A DNA stretch of 6,161 bases from an uncultured Flavobacteriales bacterium (lineage in GTDB: Bacteria > Bacteroidota > Bacteroidia > Flavobacteriales_D > Crocinitomicaceae), in NCBI GenBank assembly GCA_937973685.1, contig CALJKJ010000044.1:1-6161 (forward strand), in the 5' to 3' direction. This document shows positions 1-5,819 of the stretch, one piece after another (the stretch's first letter is position 1; each line of letters starts with the position of its first letter). The notes beneath the pieces are model-generated. The model saw only the letters and a list, made by a program, of their open reading frames with translations, was not told where the DNA came from and did no database searches. The translations under genes and the position numbers were made by a program.

Positions 1-199
1 CAACACTTTTCACTTCTTCAGGAGTATTGAACAAGTTATTGTTACTGTTTAAGGTGTCAATTGCAGCACTATATGCTTTGTAATTGAGAGTAGATTGATC
101 CTCATACGTCATTCCATTATCAATCAACTCTTGATTTTTCTCACTAATTACCTGAGAAGATTCGTCAAAAATAGATGTTGGTTTTGGACAAACTTCACA
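1..199 (-). repeat. Start of module D, cut by the window edge
   Basis: From residue 1630 the frame shows PCEVCPKPTSIF (Cys1630, Cys1633) followed by a long helical, charged stretch (SSQVISEKNQELIDNG and onward). This fits the opening of another cysteine-plus-helix module. With Cys1624 it also forms a C-x5-C-x2-C cluster resembling the earlier CxPxxCxxC motifs. The remainder lies outside the window. Confidence 0.35.
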
Positions 200-3100
200 T
201 GGTTTAATACCAATACATGATGTTCCATAAACAAATCCTGAAAAGACATTTGCTCCATTTGTAAAGGTAACTGCAATTTTAAAATCGTGGTATTCCCCTG
301 TTAGATCGGGATTTCCAATAACCTCTAAATGACCAACTGAGGTAATAATTGCAAATGAACTTTCGGGTAAACTATCTTTTTTAACTGCCAGTTCAAACCC
401 ACATAAGCTGTCCGCAGTTAGCAATTCCGTTTCACCAACTAATGAAACAGTTCCAATTACTGCATTATTAGTTGTCTGAATTTGACCTTGCAACAAAGCT
501 GAATAAGCTGTGTAGGTTGAAAACGGATAAGTACCTGATGAGTTATTTGGTAACATCTCGGCTAAGAATGACTCTAACTCTCTAAAACTCTGATGCGCAT
601 TTGATTTACACATGATAGGAGTTGGCAAATCACATGAGCCAATCGGCATTGCACTACGTTGACCATTTATTTCTTTGAAAAACGAGACATTTAATTTAAC
701 CAATAAATTTCCACTTGCATCATTCAAGACAATTGCACCTGTATGCATTGGACCAACAATCAACTGTTCCATTTCAGTTGCATTCACTAAGTCCATCGTA
801 TTGAAATTAGCTGGATTCATTGCGTTAATTTGGATAACCAAACGGTTACCAGTGTTGGCATCTGTTACATAAAAATTAGTTGCTCCGTCAAACGACCAAT
901 TGATTGGTGAATTTGATTGAGCTTGAATACTTGCTTCAATAACAGTAGTAGCCAAATTTGGGGATACAGCACCGTTTCCTTGAACTGGATATGTTGTGCC
1001 AAAATTCCCTGTTGCTGCAATTAATTTGAGTAATCCCGTTATGTCTGTACCAAATTGATTTTTTTCACATACCTGTTCAAATTGACAGGAAGCAATTGGC
1101 AATGAAGTTGAACCTGTCAAGGTAACATTTTCAATTGTTCCATTTGCAGGAACTTTTGCCAAAATAGTGAATAAGGTTAGATTCGGATTTGACGTATTGG
1201 TTACTTGCAGGTTGTGAAGTAAGGTTATATCGTCCCACACAAATGTTATCGGTTCGTTGGGTTGTTTCTCTAACGCAATTGTAGCATAAGTACCCCCTTG
1301 ATTATCTTGCCAAGTTAACGCTAATTGGTTATTTGTAGCACTGGTAGTTCCAGAAACAATTGGTAAAGGACCTGTTAATTGAAAATTATGTAAACCCAGT
1401 TCCAACGCAGAAAAAGAAGGTAAGTTATTTACAGTATACGTTGGGTTATCTAACTTGTCAATTTGCGCTAATTCACTTAATAAACCAGTCAATGCAGTAT
1501 TTGCAGGACATTTACCCGTTACCAAATAATTTTGATAAGCCACTTCGTTATTAGAAATCTGAGAACCCCCTGTATTGTTAGCTTCAATCGGCGTAACAAA
1601 TCGTTTCGTTTTACTCGCATACAAATTTGCTGTTGCGCTGTTGCACGGTTGATTTGTATTGAAATAAGGAGAAGACGCGTAATTTGCAAAATCAATCATT
1701 TGTACAGATGGGTCAAATGAACCTGTACCAATACAACCATTATAGCCAGCATAGGATGGATTATTCAAGGCATTATTCACAGCAATTGCTTGTTGAATTT
1801 CTTGTTTAACCGATATATACAAGCTTCTAAAAGCTAACCATTCTGCATCACGCATTGCAGTATTTGCTTGCGTATTTTGACTACTTGCAACATTGTCTCC
1901 AAATCGTGTACAAGTTGCTGTAGGTTGATATCCAATAGTACTCGTACCACAGCGACTAATTATTGCTGCAAATTGCATCATTGAATACGTTACACCACCA
2001 ACTGTTTGATATGCTAAAATTCGATCTTCAAAAGCTTGATTAATTCCTTGAGTTGCATAAGGTAGATGTGCCCAAAATGGATCGTACACTTTTGCAGGGT
2101 TTATAGTAGTTACAGGTATAAACCAATCATTCAAACGGTCATTTACATTTTGAATACTTGCATAATTTGATTTAATAAAACCTTTTGTAACGGCATCGTT
2201 CCACGTTTCAACCAGCATAAGTTGCTTGTCAAATTCATTGCTCGTCATGGTTTCGTTTCCAACTGGTTTCTCCCAATCCAAACACGTTTTTAAATAACCA
2301 TATTCTGGGTGATACGTCAATAAGGAATTAGCCCAAGATAAGTTGTTTTGAAATTGTACAATAAAGTCAGCAACATTGGTTAAATTTTCTGGATACGTAT
2401 AATAAATACCTGTAGTAGGATCTAAGGAAACCAAACTAATATTGTCCACTGCGGGCAAATAAGTTGTCGCATTTATTTTAGTTAATACTACACGAGAACG
2501 CGTGACTAAATCATCTTTGCGGTACTCATTAATCGTTGTGCCGTTGACAATAAATTTAGGGTGTTTCCAATTTGCATTTGCAACTGAAAATGAATTTGAC
2601 ATATTAAAAATACTCAACGCTATATTCGTATTGAATTGACCATTTTGATCTTCAAATTCTGCGTATTGACCACCTGGAACTAAGTCAGAGATTAAAATTT
2701 CTTTCATCACTTCACAAGGGGATTTTTGGTTACATGGTTCCATGCATGAAGCAACCAATTCATTGTATTCATCTACTGTTCCAGAACCGGCTGCTAAAAA
2801 GGTGTCTAAATCACCTAATGCCGCAACACACGCTTCACAAGAAAGTGGATTACATGATGTGGAATCAAAAGCTGCTTGTTCAATCGCTAATTGTTCATCC
2901 AAACTTGGAATACAACTATTCGTTGCTGGATCTAAATATGCAGCTAAGTAATAGTCAAATGCGCGTTGATTGATTTTTAAGGTCTTTACTAATTGATATT
3001 CCCCAACAGGCACGGTTGGAATGGTCACTTGTGGCAATTGATATACATATTGCCCATTTGCGCATAAGGTTTGAAATTGTGTTACTCCCGATGCTGACAG

Positions 3101-5086
3101 CACAAAACGACCTGTGATTTTATTTGACAAATTGGCTCCAGCTAATAAATCATCACCACATTCATCAATAAACGCAATAGATAAATCGTAGATACAATCA
3201 AAACATAAATTTGGAGTGCAAAGTGGGTCTTTAAATGCTGGTATTTCATAGCCATAAGCAATTTTAACATCCGTAGCAGAAGAGAATGTGATTTTTTGAT
3301 TGTGGGTCAATGACATGTTTTCAATAGCATCCGGTTTATTTTCACTTATTAACGTGGAAGTAATTGGTACAGCAGCACTATTTGATGGTAATGGAATTAA
3401 ATTAGAAGGTGAAACACCTGCCAAAGAAGTAGCAATCACACGTCCTTCTTGATCTAAATACGATACACTCACTTGACCATTTGGATCCACCACCATGTTT
3501 TTCTGATAGTGTGAATAATCTCCCACTTCCGAACCAAACATACGGTTCAACTGCTCTTGTACAGGTTGGCTATAATAATATTTTGTTTCGTGGCCGCTTC
3601 CCAATTGGAAATCGGCACCTACTCCACCCTGTCTTCTGATACGTCCTGTATTATCGGGTGTGTATTCCACTTGTGAGTAAGGGAATCCATTTGCATTTGG
3701 AACATATCCTTTTTCATTGGAAATAGCAGGATTTTGATTGGAATAATAATTAGCTGCACCAGAGCTGTTATCCATACTATTTGTAGCTAATAAACAAGAG
3801 TCCATTCCATCTGATAAATCAAAAGAACTTCTATCAAAATCTGCTAGCGTACCATTTTCCTTGGACCAATTAGGATAATATTTTAGACTAGCCGCAGTAT
3901 TGTTTGTTGTTACACCACAATTAGGAGCATTTACTGGAGTTGGTAAAACTTGAACTGTTCCTCTACCTTGGTGGTCGTAAATAGTTTGACCAACAATCAC
4001 ATTATTATCCGAATTGATCCGCGTGACCATTTGTCTGTTACGGAGTGAACCGTCAAAGAAACTGATGACTTCTTTTGATTTTCCTTCTTCAGCAAAAGTG
4101 ACCGAGTATTGCCAATTTTTCTTGATTTCAAATGCCATTTGGGGTGTTATTTCGAGATAATTTGTTTGATGAACAGCTTTTTCATCTACTATACTCGACC
4201 AAAAACCAAAAATACGCTTCGATTGATCGTTTGTATTTCGCCCAACAGCACGCAAACGATAACACAAATAACCTTGGTCAAACGCTAAACCAATTTCATA
4301 ACTCAAACTTGTTGTGCTAATTCGTGTGGAATTTAAACGGTAGTCTACTGATAATTGATTTGCTGGAATGACCGTTCCAGCTACATCTCCATAACTGTTA
4401 ACAAAGGTCCATTCCAATTGGTATTCTTCCGCACCTGGAATTGGGTCCCAACTAATTTTCACTTTATCCATCACTTGATCACAATCTGAATCAATCAATG
4501 TTTGTGAAGTTGTGTTGTTTAAAACAGGAATGATGTTTGTATTTGCAGAAAAATCGAACACACGGTTCACGAACAAATCTGCATATACGTACAAATTAGA
4601 TGGTAATCTATTTACAGTTTGATTATCAACTTTAATTTCTTGAATTTCAATACTGTATTTTTCAACGTTATCGAAAAAGTAACTTGCCTTATCTTGGAAA
4701 GCAAGTGAATCTTGATGCGCATTCCAAATGGTTAATAAAACAGTTTCAGTAGAAAAACTACTTCCGTTAACTTGAGCATACTTTTTGATTACTAATTTGA
4801 CAGTAATTTCTTGAGTAGGAAACAAGGAATCGTAGTGATGATCGACACCAAAAGTAATGACCCCCTGTTTTAATACATCAACATAAGCTAATCCTGGATT
4901 TATTACTGAAGGAATAGCAACATTCGTGCTTGCAGAAGTTGCACCAATAATAACAGGTTGTGCATTTTGAGATGAACTAGCAATTGGCGTTGCAATTTTA
5001 CCACGTGTAACTGGTAAAACACCTGCGAATATGTGTAAATTCACCGAAGTAAATGCTACTATTATAAAAGTTATTAGTCTGTTCAT
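1..5086 (-). CDS. Giant secreted YD/RHS-associated multidomain protein, C-terminus beyond window
   Basis: The frame opens at ATG 5086 and has no stop through 1,695 complete codons to the window edge, so the true product is larger. The start is fixed by a signal peptide directly after it and by the preceding gene ending 10 bases upstream. Order of parts: signal peptide (1-21); unassigned beta-rich region (about 22-195); fibronectin-III-like domain (about 208-298); YD-like motifs FFDGSLRNRQ (343-352) and IYDHQGRG (369-376); RHS-associated block (498-552); cysteine-rich segment (623-808); family-specific region (about 810-1190) with HPEYGYL, YDPFW and WLAFRSLYISVK; cysteine-bracketed modules from 1193 on. 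I recall similar signatures in giant Flavobacteriales proteins that carry RHS repeats further downstream, but that part is not visible here. It is probably surface-exposed or secreted. No protease, nuclease or glycosidase motif was recognised. Function is unknown; a polymorphic-toxin-like, adhesive or matrix role would all fit. Confidence 0.93.
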   Translation of the reverse strand, partial: MNRLITFIIVAFTSVNLHIFAGVLPVTRGKIATPIASSSQNAQPVIIGATSASTNVAIPSVINPGLAYVDVLKQGVITFGVDHHYDSLFPTQEITVKLVIKKYAQVNGSSFSTETVLLTIWNAHQDSLAFQDKASYFFDNVEKYSIEIQEIKVDNQTVNRLPSNLYVYADLFVNRVFDFSANTNIIPVLNNTTSQTLIDSDCDQVMDKVKISWDPIPGAEEYQLEWTFVNSYGDVAGTVIPANQLSVDYRLNSTRISTTSLSYEIGLAFDQGYLCYRLRAVGRNTNDQSKRIFGFWSSIVDEKAVHQTNYLEITPQMAFEIKKNWQYSVTFAEEGKSKEVISFFDGSLRNRQMVTRINSDNNVIVGQTIYDHQGRGTVQVLPTPVNAPNCGVTTNNTAASLKYYPNWSKENGTLADFDRSSFDLSDGMDSCLLATNSMDNSSGAANYYSNQNPAISNEKGYVPNANGFPYSQVEYTPDNTGRIRRQGGVGADFQLGSGHETKYYYSQPVQEQLNRMFGSEVGDYSHYQKNMVVDPNGQVSVSYLDQEGRVIATSLAGVSPSNLIPLPSNSAAVPITSTLISENKPDAIENMSLTHNQKITFSSATDVKIAYGYEIPAFKDPLCTPNLCFDCIYDLSIAFIDECGDDLLAGANLSNKITGRFVLSASGVTQFQTLCANGQYVYQLPQVTIPTVPVGEYQLVKTLKINQRAFDYYLAAYLDPATNSCIPSLDEQLAIEQAAFDSTSCNPLSCEACVAALGDLDTFLAAGSGTVDEYNELVASCMEPCNQKSPCEVMKEILISDLVPGGQYAEFEDQNGQFNTNIALSIFNMSNSFSVANANWKHPKFIVNGTTINEYRKDDLVTRSRVVLTKINATTYLPAVDNISLVSLDPTTGIYYTYPENLTNVADFIVQFQNNLSWANSLLTYHPEYGYLKTCLDWEKPVGNETMTSNEFDKQLMLVETWNDAVTKGFIKSNYASIQNVNDRLNDWFIPVTTINPAKVYDPFWAHLPYATQGINQAFEDRILAYQTVGGVTYSMMQFAAIISRCGTSTIGYQPTATCTRFGDNVASSQNTQANTAMRDAEWLAFRSLYISVKQEIQQAIAVNNALNNPSYAGYNGCIGTGSFDPSVQMIDFANYASSPYFNTNQPCNSATANLYASKTKRFVTPIEANNTGGSQISNNEVAYQNYLVTGKCPANTALTGLLSELAQIDKLDNPTYTVNNLPSFSALELGLHNFQLTGPLPIVSGTTSATNNQLALTWQDNQGGTYATIALEKQPNEPITFVWDDITLLHNLQVTNTSNPNLTLFTILAKVPANGTIENVTLTGSTSLPIASCQFEQVCEKNQFGTDITGLLKLIAATGNFGTTYPVQGNGAVSPNLATTVIEASIQAQSNSPINWSFDGATNFYVTDANTGNRLVIQINAMNPANFNTMDLVNATEMEQLIVGPMHTGAIVLNDASGNLLVKLNVSFFKEINGQRSAMPIGSCDLPTPIMCKSNAHQSFRELESFLAEMLPNNSSGTYPFSTYTAYSALLQGQIQTTNNAVIGTVSLVGETELLTADSLCGFELAVKKDSLPESSFAIITSVGHLEVIGNPDLTGEYHDFKIAVTFTNGANVFSGFVYGTSCIGIKPCEVCPKPTSIFDESSQVISEKNQELIDNGMTYEDQSTLNYKAYSAAIDTLNSNNNLFNTPEEVKSV
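215..610 (-). repeat. Cysteine-bracketed module C (protein repeat)
   Basis: Residues 1493-1624. It opens with MCKSNAHQSFRELESFLAEM (Cys1493 and helix). It continues through strands such as FELAVKK, SFAIITSVGHLEV and FKIAVTFTNGA, and closes with YGTSC (Cys1624). It is weaker than A and B at the sequence level, but the cysteine positions and the helix-then-strands order are preserved. Confidence 0.4.
632..1069 (-). repeat. Cysteine-bracketed module B (protein repeat)
   Basis: Residues 1340-1485. It opens with VCEKNQFGTDITGLLKLI (Cys1340 and helix, matching the ALTGLLSEL helix of module A at 'TGLL'). It continues through INWSFDGATNFYVTD and LVIQINAMNP, and closes with QRSAMPIGSC (Cys1485). The closing phrase MPIGSC aligns with LPIASC at the end of module A. 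The body is strand-rich with polar loops. Confidence 0.45.
1085..1510 (-). repeat. Cysteine-bracketed module A (protein repeat)
   Basis: Residues 1193-1334. It opens with KCPANTALTGLLSELAQ, a cysteine followed by an amphipathic LL-rich helix. A beta-rich body follows (LALTWQD, ITFVWDD, LTLFTIL), and it closes with VTLTGSTSLPIASC (Cys1334). Modules B and C repeat this layout: a cysteine and helix, a beta sandwich, then a small residue plus Ser-Cys. Identity between copies is low, so this is an ancient or structural repeat rather than a recent DNA duplication. Confidence 0.45.
1512..2662 (-). other. Family-specific region of unknown fold in the giant protein
   Basis: Residues about 809-1192 match no domain I can name. 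They contain several conserved-looking phrases: LLTYHPEYGYLKTCLDW (Cys935), VYDPFWAHLPY (Asp1002-Pro1003), FAAIISRCG (Cys1046) and WLAFRSLYISVKQEI (Trp1083, Arg1087, Tyr1090, Lys1094). The tract from about 1080 to 1105 looks helical. The HPEY and W-x3-R-x2-Y-x3-K phrases resemble sequences I recall from very large Flavobacteriales RHS-associated proteins, which suggests a conserved scaffold rather than random linker. No catalytic site is evident. Confidence 0.45.
2663..3220 (-). other. Cysteine-rich segment with two CxPxxCxxC motifs
   Basis: Residues 623-808 hold CTPNLCFDC (Cys623, 628, 631), Cys643, 675 and 725, CNPLSCEAC (Cys745, 750, 753), and Cys781, 785 and 791, ending in DLVPGGQY (801-808). 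The two nine-residue motifs share the pattern C-x-P-x-x-C-x-x-C. Because the protein is exported, disulfides are more likely than metal ligation, although neither can be shown from sequence. The PGGQY ending followed by an acidic stretch is a phrase I recall in the same giant family. Confidence 0.6.
3431..3595 (-). other. RHS-associated signature block in the giant protein
   Basis: Residues about 498-552 contain GHETKYYYSQPVQEQLNRMF and then DPNGQVSVSYLDQEGRVIAT (534-553). The second part is another YD-like strand pair (SYLDQEGRVIA). The preceding ARQGGVG-like stretch reads RRQGGVGADF, reminiscent of the 'rvRrqGgvG..f.lg' phrase I recall from large Flavobacteriales proteins containing YD repeats. 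It is probably a structural beta-rich unit. I know of no enzymatic role. Confidence 0.5.
3932..4114 (-). other. YD-repeat-like / DUF6443-like segment in the giant protein
   Basis: Residues about 325-385 start with WQYSVTF and hold two consecutive YD-type motifs: FFDGSLRNRQ (343-352) and IYDHQGRG (369-376), followed by VQVLPTP. This is the '(Y/F)(Y/F)DG.gR..Q' then 'YD..GR' spacing found at the start of many Bacteroidota RHS/YD proteins, in the region often called DUF6443. YD repeats build the beta-cocoon shell of RHS and Tc-toxin proteins. Two motifs are not enough to form a shell, so if a cocoon exists its body lies further downstream, outside the window. Confidence 0.55.
4193..4465 (-). other. 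Fibronectin type III-like domain in the giant protein
   Basis: Residues about 208-298 read as a beta-sandwich. The opening strand is KISWDPIPGAEEYQLEW with Trp213, matching the usual 'W.p..ga..Y.l.w' pattern of FnIII B and C strands. A later strand, YLCYRLRAVGR (about 273-283), matches the 'Y.yrVrAv' F-strand pattern, and FGFWSS (Trp296) closes it like the final 'g.wS' strand. Just before it lies an acidic loop, DSDCD (199-203). FnIII domains are common in Bacteroidota exoproteins as binding or spacer units. The assignment rests on pattern only. Confidence 0.6.
5024..5086 (-). other. Signal peptide of the giant protein
   Basis: Residues 1-21 begin MNRLITFIIVAF: a short n-region with one Arg, a hydrophobic core at about residues 4-15, and a likely signal peptidase I site near HIFA|G (after Ala21). 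There is no cysteine here, so this is not a lipoprotein signal. It implies Sec export. Whether a type IX secretion domain carries the protein across the outer membrane cannot be judged, because the C-terminus lies outside the window. Confidence 0.8.
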
Positions 5087-5099
5087 CGTAGTTCTATTA
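5087..5099 (-). other. Tandem stop and 10-base junction before the giant gene
   Basis: The 240-residue gene ends in TAA immediately followed in frame by TAG, and TAGAACTACG then leads to the ATG at 5086. No purine-rich Shine-Dalgarno sequence is present in this gap, as is usual in Bacteroidota. With no promoter or terminator space, both genes should lie on one transcript. The double stop may protect the junction from readthrough. Confidence 0.6.
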
Positions 5100-5819
5100 A
5101 TTGTTTTTATAGCGTAAATCTATTAGCGAAAATTCTTTGTAATTTTGAGTTAAAACCATTGCATCCATATCAGAAAAAATCTGTTTTAAATCAATGTTTT
5201 TCACTTCTTTGGCATCTTTTGAATAAGCAAGTATTTTGAAACGAATTCTGGGTTTTTCAATAGTTTCATCATTAAGATTTTCCATTAAATAATTACCCGG
5301 CGTTAAAAAAATCTCGTTCACTAATAAATCATTTGAATTATTAACACGGTAGATCATTTTATCAATTGATTCGTTATTAAAAAAATAAATTACGTATTCA
5401 ATTTCGTCTTTCCTTTTAATTTTTTCCAATAATAAATTACCCGCTTTATAGGTATTCACAAATAGATCAATGTCAAATTGTTTTTTTATAGGATTAGCTT
5501 TTGACACAATTATTTCCATTGATGAGGAATCTATAAGAATGTTTAATTCTTTTTGTTGAATTATCAATTGATTGTTTTCAGCTAATTGATAATTATCATT
5601 GGCATCAATACGTAATTCACCGATGGTTGAACTTGCAGGAGAAAGCTGACCATCTTGATAAAAAATTGATTTTTCGTAACGTAGCAATGAATTAGTTTGC
5701 TCGTATTTTTTTGTAATTGCAATCAATTCATTCAACCATATCAGTTGTTGATTTTGATCTGTTTGAGTTCTCACAAAAGAACAAGAAAACACCGCAAATA
5801 ATAGGAATACTTTAGTCAT
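5097..5819 (-). CDS. Exported 240-residue accessory protein, possibly LolA-like
   Basis: This is a complete gene from ATG 5819 to TAA 5097. Residues 1-18 form a signal sequence (MTKVFLLFAVFSCSFV). Cys13 in VFSC could be a relaxed lipobox, as seen in Bacteroidota, but Phe at -2 is unusual and no acidic surface-export signal follows, so signal peptidase I cleavage is also possible. Residues 25-50 look helical. Then a run of strands, GELRIDANDNYQLA (68-80), QLIIQQKELNILID (84-97) and MEIIVS (101-106), resembles the N-terminal half of LolA-type lipoprotein carriers ('G.l.i...ny.l...n.ii..g....id...k.i.v'). Further strands (EYVIYFF, KMIYRV, IRFKILAYS) could complete the half-barrel. LolA-like proteins bind hydrophobic ligands in the periplasm. 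Here the match is a pattern guess, not a family call. Tight linkage on both sides suggests it serves the two large proteins. Sampled stretches are richer in A+T than its neighbours. Confidence 0.9.
   Translation of the reverse strand: MTKVFLLFAVFSCSFVRTQTDQNQQLIWLNELIAITKKYEQTNSLLRYEKSIFYQDGQLSPASSTIGELRIDANDNYQLAENNQLIIQQKELNILIDSSSMEIIVSKANPIKKQFDIDLFVNTYKAGNLLLEKIKRKDEIEYVIYFFNNESIDKMIYRVNNSNDLLVNEIFLTPGNYLMENLNDETIEKPRIRFKILAYSKDAKEVKNIDLKQIFSDMDAMVLTQNYKEFSLIDLRYKNN
5812..5819 (-). other. Stop/start overlap ATGACTAA, probable translational coupling
   Basis: On the minus strand the last codons of the upstream gene (AAT GAC TAA) contain the ATG of the 240-residue protein in another frame. 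The 8-base overlap leaves no room for a promoter immediately upstream that is not inside the previous gene. It suggests reinitiation or coupled translation on one mRNA. Confidence 0.8.

Noticed and set aside
675..872. Plus-strand ORF of 65 codons
   Set aside because: It lies antisense within the giant minus-strand frame and has no recognisable domain or start context.
1360..1720. Two overlapping plus-strand ORFs of 64 and 62 codons
   Set aside because: They overlap each other and lie fully antisense to the giant gene, with shadow-like composition.
2734..2973. Two plus-strand ORFs of 79 and 69 codons in different frames at the same place
   Set aside because: Two competing frames opposite the cysteine-rich segment are explained by the codon bias of the minus-strand gene. 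Neither resembles a protein family.
4132..4320. Plus-strand ORF of 62 codons
   Set aside because: It is antisense to the FnIII-like domain and its flank, with no supporting signal.
5087..5096. Promoter or terminator between the small gene and the giant gene
   Set aside because: Only 10 bases separate them, which is too short for either element, and no stem-loop or Bacteroidota -33/-7 pair (TTTG/TAnnTTTG) is seen there.
5655..5690. A-run/T-run inverted repeat (AAAAATTGATTTTT) resembling a hairpin
   Set aside because: It lies inside the coding sequence of the 240-residue protein, has no G+C stem, and is expected by chance in such A+T-rich DNA.
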